DNA of 64,000 nt from DATJOJ01 sp035507035 (GCA_035507035.1 DATJOJ010000061.1:62001-126000); one strand, 5' to 3'; positions 1 to 8,405 are shown, counted from the first letter of the stretch. Numbers and translations are program-made. The notes: generated by a model not told the origin, from the sequence alone.

Positions 1-516
1 CAGAGCAGAATCGAAAATCAGAAGAGACTGCAGATGCTTTTGGCGGACCAGTTCAAACTCGTCCTTAGTACACAGAGTAAGAATCTGGCGACTTACGATC
101 TTGTGATTGGCGACGGCGGCTCAAAGCTGCAGGCCGCGAATAGTGCTGACACCATGATGGGGCCCGACGGTCGCCCAATGGGCGTTCATCGCATGATGAT
201 GAATCAGAGTCAGGGACAAGTCATGGGTTTTGCGGCTCAGGGGGCTTCCACAGACGTTCTGGCGCAGCAATTATCCCGGCAGCTGGGTACTCCTGTCATC
301 GATAAGACAGGATTGAAGGGCGACTACGATTTCAATTTGCAATGGGCCGCGCCCGAGAAAGGTTCGTCGCCGGAAACTGAAGCCGTGCCGGACGCGACCT
401 CGAACGCCGCGCTCCTCAGCGCGGTCGAACAGCAACTAGGACTCAAACTTGAGCCGCAGAGCGGGCCGATGCAGGTCTTCGTCATCGAGCATGTCGTAAA
501 GCCAGCGGAAGAGTAG
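1..516 (+). CDS. TIGR03435 family protein, C-terminal part (cut by left edge)
   Basis: The reading frame is open from the first base of the window, so the true start lies outside. The visible 171 residues carry the hallmark of the TIGR03435 family: LLADQFKL followed by a Tyr-rich strand (TYDLVIGDGGSKL), a central 'QLSRQLGTPVIDKTGLKGDYDF' type segment, and a C-terminal 'QLGLKLEPQSGPMQVFVIEHV' strand. In full-length members this is an extracytoplasmic beta-rich domain that is very abundant in soil Acidobacteriota and has no established biochemical role. It is a strong lineage marker. Nothing here shows what the missing N-terminal part carries; some members are fused to BlaR1-type sensors. Family assignment is firm; function is unknown. 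Confidence 0.85.
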   Translation, partial: QSRIENQKRLQMLLADQFKLVLSTQSKNLATYDLVIGDGGSKLQAANSADTMMGPDGRPMGVHRMMMNQSQGQVMGFAAQGASTDVLAQQLSRQLGTPVIDKTGLKGDYDFNLQWAAPEKGSSPETEAVPDATSNAALLSAVEQQLGLKLEPQSGPMQVFVIEHVVKPAEE

Positions 517-706
517 ATGTTCCAACCTGCAAGGGATGTGCAACGGCAGGGAATTGGCGGGAGACCGCCGATTCTCTGCCTTTTTTGCAATATCGGCGCG
601 CATCAGCGTTCTTCCAAAAGGAAACCTAGGTAATACTAGTCTGCCGGGTCCACAATGCCGTCAGATCGGGCGGCATTGTAAGATCGAAGGTGTCTCTGGG
701 GAGACG

Positions 707-925
707 ATGAGACGAATTGTTACGAATGTCCTTGTGCTGATCGCGACCTTCACGCTGGTGATGCCCGCCGGCGCCCAGATTTTCATGGGTCCGAATAGTC
801 AGAAGCAAGCGGAAAAGGCGGCGAAGAAAGAGAAGAAAACCGAACTCAAGACCGCGAAAAAGAGGCAGAAGGCGATGCGAAAGTACGCGAAGCACGAGCA
901 GAAGCTGGAGCATCGCAAGCACTGA
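707..925 (+). CDS. Small secreted Lys/Arg-rich protein (72 aa)
   Basis: The ATG at 707 is chosen because a GGGGAG ribosome-binding site precedes it at 698-703, and because a signal peptide (MRRIVTNVLVLIATFTLVMPAGAQ) starts exactly there; the longer frame from 536 has no such start. After the predicted cleavage near residue 24 the mature part is about 48 residues, extremely basic and helical, with many Lys-Lys and Lys-Glu pairs. I do not recognise a family. It could be a periplasmic nucleic-acid- or polyanion-binding peptide, but that is only inferred from charge. It stands alone between the TIGR03435 gene and the convergent DinB gene. Confidence 0.6.
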   Translation: MRRIVTNVLVLIATFTLVMPAGAQIFMGPNSQKQAEKAAKKEKKTELKTAKKRQKAMRKYAKHEQKLEHRKH

Positions 926-1038
926 GAACTACTTAGAATTCTGCCTACCGCTTTTGCTGGGTGCGTTTGAAGACATAGATCCACTTGGCCCCCTGCGCCA
1001 GGCGTAGACCCCGACCGAAAGATCCTGGGCATTGCCTT

Positions 1039-1572
1039 TCAGTTGTTCGACCACGGCGGCACGACGCCGGTCATGCGGGCGTAGGCGATTAACTGCCCCA
1101 TATGCTCGTTGTTGTGGACGATGATCCTCAGGAAGATTCCGTCTTCGGTTGCATCTTCGCCGAAAATCTTGACTTTCTTTTGCAAATCGTTCGGCTTGGC
1201 GGCGCCTCGCATTTCTTTCACGGCATCCAACGATTGCTTAAGCCAGCGAATCACATCCGCCTTGGCCGTCAGCGAGGTTGTCATCTCAGGTTTGAAATCA
1301 GCGGGAGTCCTGTAGCCAAGGGCGTCGAGCATCAGGAAATTCGCTCTTACCAGATGCATGTAGACTTCGCTCGTGGAACGCACACCTTGTGCTGGCCGCC
1401 AGGAGAATTTGTCGGCGGGCGTCGCTTCAGCGAGAGCGACGAGTTGTTGGGAGACATGGTTCCATTCACCGGAATACCCCTGAAAAAACCCCCCGAAATC
1501 GGGCTGGGCAAAAGATTTTGGGGCAATCAACAAGCAGCAGAAAGCAGCCATAAGTGCGTATCGGTTTTTCAA
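1039..1572 (-). CDS. Secreted DinB-superfamily protein
   Basis: The 177-residue product begins with a clear signal peptide ending in SFAQ (about residue 22). The rest is a four-helix DinB-like fold: an N-terminal 'GEWNHVSQQLVALAEATPADKFSWRP' helix, a middle 'HLVRANFLMLDALG' segment with the first metal-type His, and a C-terminal 'HNNEHMGQLIAYARM' helix with the H-x-x-x-H-x-x-x-H-like spacing of DinB/YfiT metal sites. DinB-like proteins are metal-dependent hydrolases or thiol transferases, usually cytoplasmic; exported versions with the 'Y-M-H-L' signature are common in Acidobacteriota and uncharacterised. Substrate unknown. Confidence 0.75.
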   Translation of the reverse strand: MKNRYALMAAFCCLLIAPKSFAQPDFGGFFQGYSGEWNHVSQQLVALAEATPADKFSWRPAQGVRSTSEVYMHLVRANFLMLDALGYRTPADFKPEMTTSLTAKADVIRWLKQSLDAVKEMRGAAKPNDLQKKVKIFGEDATEDGIFLRIIVHNNEHMGQLIAYARMTGVVPPWSNN

Positions 1573-1702
1573 GCCATAACTCCTTCTTGTTTGTGGTGAT
1601 GGGGCCGTCGGGCAAGCCGAACATCCACAAAGTTCAACTCGCGAATCAATTAGACGTTAGTAAGAAAAAAAGGTTCGTGTCCCTGGTAATGTTGGAGCCT
1701 AG

Positions 1703-2437
1703 CTATCGCGAACTAGCTTGGGCCTTCGCGACTGCGGGCTCGTCGGCAGGTTGAATCGTTTTGATACCGATCTCCGGCGCCCATTTTTTGGTGTGAGTGC
1801 CACGCTCGAAGACAACCACGCTGTCATAAAAGTGCATGGAGAGTGTCGTGCGGGTGAATTCGGTTGGCGGGAATGCGTTACGAGTGTGGTCTGCGTTGAG
1901 TTCGTCGATGCCGTGCTTGCAGACTTCAATGAATGACGTTGCTCTGCGATAGCCGCCTTCGAATTCCTGCCAGTAAGCGGTATGCAGGTCTTCGACCATG
2001 TAAATGCCGTTCTTCGCCATGCGCGGATAGAAGAATTGGAAGCTGGCAAGGACGTGGCTCATTACGTGGCTACCATCATCGAGAACGATGTCAGGTGTGC
2101 CGAACTCGGTGATCAAACTTTCCAAAAATTTCGGATCCTGCTGGCTCCCGATGCGAATCTCGATCTGATCTTCTTCGAATTGCTTGCATGCGGGCTTGAT
2201 GTCGATGCCGATAATGCGGGCGTGTGGGCCGAAGTAACGCTTCCACATGGCGAGCGAGCCGCCCTGGCCGCAACCGATTTCAATAAATGTGACGGGCTTG
2301 GAGACAAAATCCTGAAAGTGCCGCTCATAAATGGGGAAGTAATGCTTCCACTTGTGGATCAGCTTGCCGTCAGCATTGTTGAGGAAGTCAGACCAGAGGG
2401 TCATGGAAGTTCGAGATGTGCAATTCGACTGCCTCAT
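1703..2437 (-). CDS. Class I SAM-dependent methyltransferase
   Basis: The protein (244 aa) has the Rossmann motif I FIEIGCGQGGS near residue 52, an acidic motif II 'IIGIDI', and the 'DIVLDDGSHV' motif seen in macrocin O-methyltransferase and cephalosporin-hydroxylase (CmcI/TylF-like) methyltransferases. Such enzymes methylate sugars or small molecules using a Mg-binding Asp-Asp pair; the D-D-G-S-H here fits. The first ATG is at 2437, but Met12 at 2404 is equally possible because neither has a good ribosome-binding site. It lies just downstream of the oxalate block 1 terminator and reads the same way. No sugar pathway gene is adjacent, so the substrate cannot be named. Confidence 0.75.
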   Translation of the reverse strand: MRQSNCTSRTSMTLWSDFLNNADGKLIHKWKHYFPIYERHFQDFVSKPVTFIEIGCGQGGSLAMWKRYFGPHARIIGIDIKPACKQFEEDQIEIRIGSQQDPKFLESLITEFGTPDIVLDDGSHVMSHVLASFQFFYPRMAKNGIYMVEDLHTAYWQEFEGGYRRATSFIEVCKHGIDELNADHTRNAFPPTEFTRTTLSMHFYDSVVVFERGTHTKKWAPEIGIKTIQPADEPAVAKAQASSR

Positions 2438-2462
2438 TTGGTTCTAATTCTGAGGCGGTCGT

Positions 2463-2501
2463 CAAAAAAATTGGGCTCCAGTTCAAGTTGCACTGGAGCC
2501 C
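2463..2501 (-). terminator. Intrinsic terminator of oxalate block 1
   Basis: A perfect 10-bp stem (GGGCTCCAGT 2473-2482 with ACTGGAGCCC 2492-2501) is followed, in the minus direction, by AATTTTTTTG. It sits 24 bases after the stop of the antiporter gene and closes the operon that runs down from the GntR gene. Confidence 0.9.
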
Positions 2502-2525
2502 GAATCGATCCCAGGGGGAAGATAT

Positions 2526-3863
2526 CTACGCTACACCGCGCGCTTTAATTGCCGCGGATACATTGACTCCGGAGTTTGTGGTCTCCGCCCTTACGGCACG
2601 GGCCGCCAATGGCTTCAGCCACAACAAAGCCATAAAGGCGGCAACGAGATCGCACACAATCATCGCCCAGAACACCTTGGTCCAAGAGCCGGTCTTGGTG
2701 AACAACCAGGCCGCCCCGGGGCCGGCAAAGGCCGCGGCCACACCTTTAGCCGTATAAACGATGCCATAGTTGGTGGTTGCCCACTTATTGCCGTACAAAT
2801 CGCCGGTGATCGAGGGGAAGAGCGAGAAGATATTTCCCCAAGCGAAGAAGCAGAGACCGGAAAGGGCGACAAACCAAACCGGATGGCCGATCAACTGGAG
2901 CAGGGCGAAGACCGCAAATGCCTCCAGAATGAATGAAGCAAAGATGGCGTTCTCCCGGCCGATGTGGTCGGAGACCCATCCCCAAAACGGCCGGGTCAAG
3001 CCGTTGAGGAGACGGTCAACCGTAATGGCCATGACCAATGCGGTCATGCCGAAGGCGACGACCACTTTATCTACGTGGTAGGAGGATGCCATCGGATTGA
3101 GCTGCGCCGTGACCACCAGGCCGCCAAAGGCCAGCATGACCATCATCATGTAAATGATGTAGAACGATGGCTGACAGAGCATTTGCCATGGCGTCATTTC
3201 GACTGAGGAGGTATTGATCTTGGCTTTGATCTTGACTTCTTTTTCCTTCCAGTTGGGAGGTGTCCATCCCACGGGCGGTCGGGCCAGGAAAAGGGAAGAG
3301 CCGAGCACCACGACTCCCTGGACGATTCCCCACACGATGAAGGTGTGCTGGTAACCGGAAATTTTGAGCATGTCAGCGATGGGGGCGATGGTGGTGGCCG
3401 TGCCGATGCCGAACGCACCTGCTGTGAGCCCGACGCAGAGGCCGCGGTAATCCGGGAACCACTTCAGCGCGTTGCCAATGGCTCCGCCGTAAACTACGCC
3501 AGCCCCAATGCCGCCGATTCCGTACCAAAAATAGAGGCCGTTGATTGTCTCCGCATAGCCGGAACCGATCCAGCCGGCGCCGACCATGAGCGAGCCGAGG
3601 CCCAGCATGAACCGGGGGCCGATTTTATCGACCAGATATCCTTCGAAGGGAACCAGCCAGGTTTCCAGCGCAACGAAAAGGGTGAAAGTCCACTGCACGG
3701 CCACAAGCGAGACGTGCAAGTGGGCCTGGATAGGTTTAGTAAAAAGGGTCCAGGCATATTGCAGATTGGCGATGGCCATCATTGCAACGATGCCGGCAAT
3801 TAACTGGACCCAGCGATTGACAATACGAGACGGGTGAATCAGGGACTCTGGCGTTGTAGCCAT
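2526..3863 (-). CDS. oxlT: OFA-family MFS antiporter (oxalate:formate type), copy 1
   Basis: A 445-residue, twelve-helix major facilitator of the oxalate:formate antiporter (OFA) family. The opening 'NRWVQLIAGIVAMM' and the A-motif-like 'GYLVDKIGPR' after helix 2 are typical. The residues expected for the two carboxylate-binding charges of Oxalobacter OxlT are present: an Arg in the helix-8 motif LTRPFWGWVSD and Lys373 in the helix-11 motif YTAKG (placed by motif, not by alignment). Start ATG has a GGAGG site. It is the last gene of the oxalate oxidoreductase operon, 115 bases after the beta subunit, so oxalate uptake is the likely job. Whether the counter-ion is formate is doubtful, because OOR makes CO2 rather than formate. 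Confidence 0.85.
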   Translation of the reverse strand: MATTPESLIHPSRIVNRWVQLIAGIVAMMAIANLQYAWTLFTKPIQAHLHVSLVAVQWTFTLFVALETWLVPFEGYLVDKIGPRFMLGLGSLMVGAGWIGSGYAETINGLYFWYGIGGIGAGVVYGGAIGNALKWFPDYRGLCVGLTAGAFGIGTATTIAPIADMLKISGYQHTFIVWGIVQGVVVLGSSLFLARPPVGWTPPNWKEKEVKIKAKINTSSVEMTPWQMLCQPSFYIIYMMMVMLAFGGLVVTAQLNPMASSYHVDKVVVAFGMTALVMAITVDRLLNGLTRPFWGWVSDHIGRENAIFASFILEAFAVFALLQLIGHPVWFVALSGLCFFAWGNIFSLFPSITGDLYGNKWATTNYGIVYTAKGVAAAFAGPGAAWLFTKTGSWTKVFWAMIVCDLVAAFMALLWLKPLAARAVRAETTNSGVNVSAAIKARGVA

Positions 3864-3978
3864 CGATAGCCTCCATGGATCTAATTCAACGACCCAGCGC
3901 GACTACACTGATCCCGCTTCTTCCATGAAACTCCGTCCCCTAATGCCGACTGACCGGTTTCGCTTCTTCCACCGCGAT

Positions 3979-5007
3979 CTAGCTTGATGGTGGCGCGTCG
4001 GCCTCCACATCTTTGAAGAACGGAATAACACCAGGGAGCAGCCACTTTTCCCACATCTCATCGACCTTGCTCTGGAAGTAATCGATATCATCGTTGGTAA
4101 AGTGCGCAAAACGTCCTTGCTTCAATAAATAATCTTTTACAGGCAGGCGGCGAATCTTGCCGGCGGCGATCTGCTCGGTTCGGCCTGTCAGGCGCAGGAC
4201 GTGATCTTCCACCTCATAAAGTGGCCAGATTCCGGTGTTGATGGCCAGCTCGCCGAGTTCGTGTGAGAGATAAGGATCGTAGTCCCAGCCTTTGGGGCAG
4301 GGATCGAGCGAGTGAATGAAAGTCGGTCCACCGATGGCCAGCGCCTTGCGCATGGCGTTCATGCCATGCAGTCCATAGGACATGCAAATCGTGCCAACGT
4401 AGCGGCATTCGGGATGGCCCGCCGCCATCATGCCCGCCATATTTTTCTTCCAGCGGCGATGCATGATGCGCTTCACGCTGCCGGGAGAACTGAACGTGGT
4501 GTTTGCACCCCAGGGCGTGCTGCCCGAGAGCTGAATGTCGGTGTTAGCGTAGGACTCATTGTCGTACATCAGGATCAGCGAGTTGTATTCGGAGTGAGTG
4601 AGGGTCGCCGAAATTGCGCCGACACCCATGTCAGCGCCGCCGCCGTCGCCGCAGAAGGCGATAACGTTGATCGGCTCATTTTTCATCTTGCCTTTGCGCA
4701 TCAGAACCTTCAGCGCGGCTGACGTGCCGAGGGCGGCAGATCCGCTGCTGCCGAGCTGTGTATGCATCCACGGCACAACCCACGAAGTGCTGTAGTAAGT
4801 CGTGTTCGCCACGTACATGCAGCCCGTGCTGCCGAGAACGATGGTTCTGGGGCCTGCGGCCTTGGCCATCATTTTCATGAGCAGTGCCGACTCGCAGCCC
4901 TGGCAAGTCCGGTGCCCGGAGGTGAAATATTCCTCGAGTGGAAGCTTTTTGACTGATTTAAATGGTTCCAGCTTCTGCGTGGGATCGATCTGAATGTAAG
5001 TTGCCAT
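3979..5007 (-). CDS. Oxalate oxidoreductase beta subunit (TPP-binding), copy 1
   Basis: A 342-residue thiamine-diphosphate subunit of the 2-oxoacid:ferredoxin oxidoreductase superfamily. Visible features: the iron-sulfur ligands C35 and C38 in RTCQGC, C63 in STGCMYVAN, and a likely fourth ligand C237 in DPCPKGW; the TPP/Mg motif GDGGGADMG near 120 with the matching YDNESYANTD around 148-157. The run GCMYVANTxYYSTxWxxPWMHTQLG is, as far as I recall, particular to the oxalate enzyme of Moorella rather than to pyruvate enzymes. The start has a GAGAGGA site. With alpha and gamma-delta it oxidises oxalate to two CO2 and passes two electrons to ferredoxin in the cytoplasm. Confidence 0.88.
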   Translation of the reverse strand: MATYIQIDPTQKLEPFKSVKKLPLEEYFTSGHRTCQGCESALLMKMMAKAAGPRTIVLGSTGCMYVANTTYYSTSWVVPWMHTQLGSSGSAALGTSAALKVLMRKGKMKNEPINVIAFCGDGGGADMGVGAISATLTHSEYNSLILMYDNESYANTDIQLSGSTPWGANTTFSSPGSVKRIMHRRWKKNMAGMMAAGHPECRYVGTICMSYGLHGMNAMRKALAIGGPTFIHSLDPCPKGWDYDPYLSHELGELAINTGIWPLYEVEDHVLRLTGRTEQIAAGKIRRLPVKDYLLKQGRFAHFTNDDIDYFQSKVDEMWEKWLLPGVIPFFKDVEADAPPSS

Positions 5008-5053
5008 AAGCTTTGTCCTCTCTAGCGGTCAAAACACGCCAGCAAAATTTGAT

Positions 5054-6283
5054 TTATTCGCGCAAGCCGATCCATTGCGTCAGCGGTTGCGATTTGCCCT
5101 CAGCTGCTTTGTAAACTGCATCAGCCACGGTCTCGACGTTGGGAACGGTGACCTCGCGTCCGCCGAGGCCGGCGATGAAGCCGATTACTGGCGGCTTCGG
5201 TCCGGGCGCGGAATAAAGAGCGGTGCGAACTTCCGTCGCAAGAACTCCACTCATATAGGGCGAGCCGAACGAGTAGTCACGATCGACGACACCGACTGCT
5301 TTGAAACGTTGCAGAGACTTTGCCAATTCGGCAGCGGCAAAGGGACGGAACCAGCGCATGCGCACAAAGCCGACCTTCTTTCCGTGCTTGCGCATTTCGC
5401 GGATCGCAACTTTGACCGGCGTGGAGAGCGTGCCCATGCCCATGAGCACGATGTCGGCATCTTCGGTCATGTACTCTTCGAAGAATGGGTTACCGTAAGA
5501 GCGGCCGAAGATGCGCTCGAAATCTGCGTAAGCTTCTTTGAGCACGCCGGACACGCGTTCCATCGCCGCATAATTCTGACGGCGAATCTCCATGACCCAA
5601 TCCTCGTTGCCCTGAGGCGCGACGGTAATAGGGTTATCTGGATGAAGCAGCAGATCCGCGCGATTGTAAGGAGGCAAGAACTCCTTCACCTTTTCTTGGG
5701 AAGGAATTTGCACCAACGCTTGCGAGTGAGTCAGGAACGCGCCGTCGCAGCTGATGGCGCAAGGCAAGAAGATGCGGCGATCTTCGGCCACTCTATATGC
5801 GATAAGGGCAGTATCCAGCGCTTCCTGCGCAGTATCGACCCAGACTAGTTGCCAGCCGAGATCACGGACAGCCAGTGCGTCGTTGTGCTCGACGCCGAAT
5901 GCCCCGGGGTCGTCGAGAGCCCGGTTGCCCACCATGCACACCAGTGGGATGCGTAGCGCGGGCGTGACCGTCAAAGCTTCCATGGCGTACATCCAGCCCA
6001 CGCCGCTCGACCCGCAGAAAACGCGCGCCCCACAGGCGCAAGCGTGCTTCACGATTTCGAACTGGGAGTGCTCGCCCTCGGCAACAATGTATTCGGCATC
6101 CATTTCACCGTTCGCGATTAACTTGCAGATGTACTGCATAACCGTGTCGTAAGGGCGAATGGGGTAAGCAGTGATGACATCGACGTCAGCGAGTTGGCAA
6201 GCGACCGCAATTGCCTCGCTGCCGGTGATGAGTGCTGTTTTGTCGGTACCTTTTTTCTCTTCAACCAAGGTGGCCGTGGCCAT
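5054..6283 (-). CDS. Oxalate oxidoreductase alpha subunit, copy 1
   Basis: The 409-residue alpha subunit holds the substrate pocket. In the Moorella thermoacetica enzyme the oxalate-specific residues are Arg31, Arg109, Asp112 and Phe117; here the same motifs give R43 (AYPIRPYDT, where pyruvate enzymes have ITPSS) and R121, D124, F129 (NRALDDPGAFG), a constant offset of 12. That set argues for oxalate and against pyruvate, 2-oxoglutarate or branched-chain oxoacids. Other marks are GEHSQFE and the C-terminal GLGGREVT. The start has a TAGGAG site. It lies 46 bases upstream of beta and 32 bases after gamma-delta, so the subunits are co-transcribed. Confidence 0.9.
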   Translation of the reverse strand: MATATLVEEKKGTDKTALITGSEAIAVACQLADVDVITAYPIRPYDTVMQYICKLIANGEMDAEYIVAEGEHSQFEIVKHACACGARVFCGSSGVGWMYAMEALTVTPALRIPLVCMVGNRALDDPGAFGVEHNDALAVRDLGWQLVWVDTAQEALDTALIAYRVAEDRRIFLPCAISCDGAFLTHSQALVQIPSQEKVKEFLPPYNRADLLLHPDNPITVAPQGNEDWVMEIRRQNYAAMERVSGVLKEAYADFERIFGRSYGNPFFEEYMTEDADIVLMGMGTLSTPVKVAIREMRKHGKKVGFVRMRWFRPFAAAELAKSLQRFKAVGVVDRDYSFGSPYMSGVLATEVRTALYSAPGPKPPVIGFIAGLGGREVTVPNVETVADAVYKAAEGKSQPLTQWIGLRE

Positions 6284-6315
6284 ATCGATCTCCTATCAGC
6301 GATAACAATCGAAAG

Positions 6316-7488
6316 TTATTTTTCACCTGCAGCTGCCAATGCTTCGGGCAATTGCTCCTCATACTGGCCGCGATAGCGGAAGCCATGTGAGCGCTCCGGG
6401 CGATGCTTGATTTTCTCCGCCAGCCAGCCTTCGTAGCCTTTCTGATCTTTCCTCCATGCTTCCCACTGGCTGCTGTTATCTGCGAATTCGGTTTCGTTCA
6501 CCATGGTGACGCACTCTTTGACCGGGCAGACGGCTTCGCAGACGCCGCATCCGCAGCAGGCGACCATATTGGCGTCGTAGAGACCTTCCGGTGTGACGTC
6601 AAAACAGGAATCGGGGCATTGCAACCAGCACAAGGTGCACTTGATGCAAGTGTCGAAATTCACAACTGGCCGCATGGTGCGCGTGGTGTATTTCTTGAAG
6701 GTTGGGTTGCGATCGGGACGCCATCCGCCGCTGGCGTTGTTCGTGGGATCTTCGACCGCTCCGCCCGCGGGAATGCAGGGAATAGCGATGCCTTCTCCCA
6801 TTTCATGCCACTTGGGAAGATTGAACTTGTAGGGAGTTTCGGGATTGCCTTGATTCGGCTTTACGGGGACGGTGGTCAAGCGTTCGTAGGCTCGCGCGGC
6901 GGACTCGGCTTTTACCTTGTCATTCCACTGATCCGTGATGACTTTCTGCACCGACTTCAGACTGAACAAGCCGGGGAGAACTTTGGCGATCGCACCCAGG
7001 ATGCGCACATCGGTGTGGTCGTCTTTGTAGACCCAGAGACCGGAGAAGCTGACGGTGCCTTTTAGAATCGCGAGATTGTAAGGATTCTCTTTGCGATGGG
7101 CCATGGCGAGAAGAGCGTCGGGCTCCTCGCGCGAAGTGACAATCAACGTGCCGCCGGGTTTCAGCAGTTTGTTGACTGGCTGCAAGCCGTACCATGCCCA
7201 CGATTCGACGCCCTTACACAAAGTGTCGTCGACCACGATGGTGATGTCTACTTCTTGCGGTTCATATTTCGCCATGCCCTCTTCGAGAGTCTGGGCATCG
7301 TCGCCGACGATGGCGAAACCTTTGGCGGGAATGCCGTTGCGCTCAGGGCTATCGCCGTAGCGGCCAAAGGAGATGCCTTGCTTGCCGTCTTCGTGTGCGG
7401 CGAGCACGATGGAACGCGTAATGCGCGTAGCCAGCGTCTTCTGGAAAATTCCTCGGTAGATGACTTCAATCGCGTATAAACGGCCCAT
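6316..7488 (-). CDS. Oxalate oxidoreductase gamma-delta fusion subunit, copy 1
   Basis: A 390-residue fusion of the gamma domain (FQKTLA near residue 16, GRYGDSPERNG) to a C-terminal two-cluster ferredoxin (delta). The ferredoxin cysteines are C281-x2-C284-x2-C287-x3-C291 and C311-x2-C314-x2-C317-x3-C321. The same fused arrangement and gene order (gamma-delta, alpha, beta) is known from the oxalate oxidoreductase of Moorella. ATG 7488 is chosen over the in-frame GTG at 7494 because GGAGGG sits at the right distance upstream. It begins 20 bases after the GntR stop codon, so it belongs to the regulator's operon. It moves electrons from the TPP site to an external ferredoxin. Confidence 0.88.
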   Translation of the reverse strand: MGRLYAIEVIYRGIFQKTLATRITRSIVLAAHEDGKQGISFGRYGDSPERNGIPAKGFAIVGDDAQTLEEGMAKYEPQEVDITIVVDDTLCKGVESWAWYGLQPVNKLLKPGGTLIVTSREEPDALLAMAHRKENPYNLAILKGTVSFSGLWVYKDDHTDVRILGAIAKVLPGLFSLKSVQKVITDQWNDKVKAESAARAYERLTTVPVKPNQGNPETPYKFNLPKWHEMGEGIAIPCIPAGGAVEDPTNNASGGWRPDRNPTFKKYTTRTMRPVVNFDTCIKCTLCWLQCPDSCFDVTPEGLYDANMVACCGCGVCEAVCPVKECVTMVNETEFADNSSQWEAWRKDQKGYEGWLAEKIKHRPERSHGFRYRGQYEEQLPEALAAAGEK

Positions 7489-7508
7489 GAACACCCTCCA
7501 AAGGTTCG

Positions 7509-8228
7509 TTACGAATACTTTTCGAACTGATTCAAAACCAATTCCTCAACGTCCTCAATATGGCGGCGCATCGCGTCTTTGGCGGCTTCCGCATCCCGCT
7601 TCTTGATTGCGGCAAGAATGCGCCGATGACCAGCCAGAGATTTTGGAGGACGGCCTTCGACCTGCAAGTTGCGCTCGCGGGTGTCGCGCAATAAATCCAT
7701 CAGAGTATCGAGTACCTTAAGCACGACACTGTTTCCAGAAGCTAGCGCGATCGCGTAATGGAATTCGGAATCTTCGGTGGTGGCGGTATCTCCCTGTCGG
7801 AGTTTCTCCTGCTGCCGCGCGAGGATTTCCTCCATTTCAGAGACTTCTTCAGGCGAGGCATGGGTCGCGGCGCGAGCGGCCAAGGGAGGCTCCAGCATTT
7901 TGCGAAAATCAATGAGTTCGGCCACCATCTCTTCTTTGCGCTTCAATGCATTGGCCAGAGGATTGACGACCGATTCTGCGGAGATTTCTTTGACGATGGT
8001 TCCCGCACCTTGGCGCGGTTCGACCATGCCCATCAACTCCAAGCTGCGAATCGCATCGCGGATGGAGCTGCGGCTGACGCCCAGAGTCTCAGCGAGTTCG
8101 CGCTCTGACGGTAACTTGTCGCCCGGTTGCAGCTTCTTGAGGATCAGACGCTCAATTTGGCGCGCGACTTCTTCGTAAACTTTGTTGCGCTTGATTGTCT
8201 CGAAGCCCGGATTGATAGTTGGGGGCAA
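7509..8228 (-). CDS. FadR-subfamily GntR transcriptional regulator
   Basis: An N-terminal winged helix (about residues 20-75; LPSERELAETLGVSRSSIRDAIRSLE) is joined to an all-helical FCD ligand domain with the expected metal-type residues (DFRKMLEPPLA, EDSEFHYAIA, GHRRILAAI). FCD regulators bind small carboxylates such as lactate, pyruvate or gluconate, so oxalate or a product is a natural effector. No ATG is available. I choose TTG 8228 because GGAG (8237-8240) lies 8 bases upstream; the longest frame starts at TTG 8276, but that codon overlaps a promoter -10 box and its first residues are the operator palindrome. It is the first gene of the oxalate oxidoreductase operon, and the palindrome over its own promoter implies autoregulation. 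Confidence 0.85.
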   Translation of the reverse strand: MPPTINPGFETIKRNKVYEEVARQIERLILKKLQPGDKLPSERELAETLGVSRSSIRDAIRSLELMGMVEPRQGAGTIVKEISAESVVNPLANALKRKEEMVAELIDFRKMLEPPLAARAATHASPEEVSEMEEILARQQEKLRQGDTATTEDSEFHYAIALASGNSVVLKVLDTLMDLLRDTRERNLQVEGRPPKSLAGHRRILAAIKKRDAEAAKDAMRRHIEDVEELVLNQFEKYS

Positions 8229-8242
8229 AACCAAAACTCCAA

Positions 8243-8263
8243 GTGGTCCGATAAGTGGACCAC
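8243..8263. promoter_or_regulatory. Operator-like palindrome in front of the GntR/OOR operon
   Basis: A perfect 7+7 inverted repeat, GTGGTCC-N7-GGACCAC, lies directly downstream of the putative -10 box and would cover the transcription start. TGGT/ACCA half-sites are the usual contacts of FadR-type GntR proteins, although the usual spacing is shorter; the right half also contains a compact GTGG-A-CCAC palindrome. Confidence 0.65.
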
Positions 8264-8267
8264 CGGA

Positions 8268-8295
8268 AGTATACAACGATTGTCAAACGGCGCAA
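8268..8295 (-). promoter_or_regulatory. Probable sigma-70 promoter of the GntR/OOR operon
   Basis: On the minus strand a TTGCGC box (8290-8295), a 16-base spacer and TATACT (8268-8273) form a reasonable -35/-10 pair. The start of transcription would fall inside the 8243-8263 palindrome, a standard repression geometry. Confidence 0.5.
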
Positions 8296-8353
8296 GGGAT
8301 TTTTTTGTAAAAAAGATCAGGTGAGTTAGTACAGCGCATTTAGTACTTGGTAA

Positions 8354-8390
8354 TTGGCCTTTAGCCCTTGTAAATAGAGGCTAACGCCAA
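8354..8390. terminator. Hairpin between PanE-like gene and GntR operon
   Basis: TTGGCCTTTAGCC (8354-8366) pairs with GGCTAACGCCAA (8379-8390) with one bulge. It starts 16 bases after the PanE-like stop codon but lacks a clear T tract on the minus strand, so it may be a weak terminator separating the two transcription units or an RNA-processing hairpin. Confidence 0.4.
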
Positions 8391-8405
8391 CCAACTTCAA
8401 CTCTC

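Noticed and set aside
536..706. N-terminal extension of the small basic secreted protein
   Set aside because: The signal peptide and ribosome-binding site fix the start at 707; the extension has no protein-like character.
5075..5848. 257-codon open frame on the plus strand over the OOR alpha gene
   Set aside because: It is the antisense shadow of a strongly conserved coding sequence, with no ribosome-binding site and no protein-like motifs. The same applies to frames at 6403-7065, 22709-23335 and 23777-24664.
8229..8276. Longer form of the GntR regulator starting at TTG 8276
   Set aside because: Its start overlaps the putative -10 box, and its first residues translate the operator palindrome. 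TTG 8228 has the better ribosome-binding site.
8326..8346. Two TTAGTAC direct repeats upstream of the GntR promoter
   Set aside because: They are short, 14 bases apart and upstream of the -35 box; too weak to call a binding site without comparison to other genomes.
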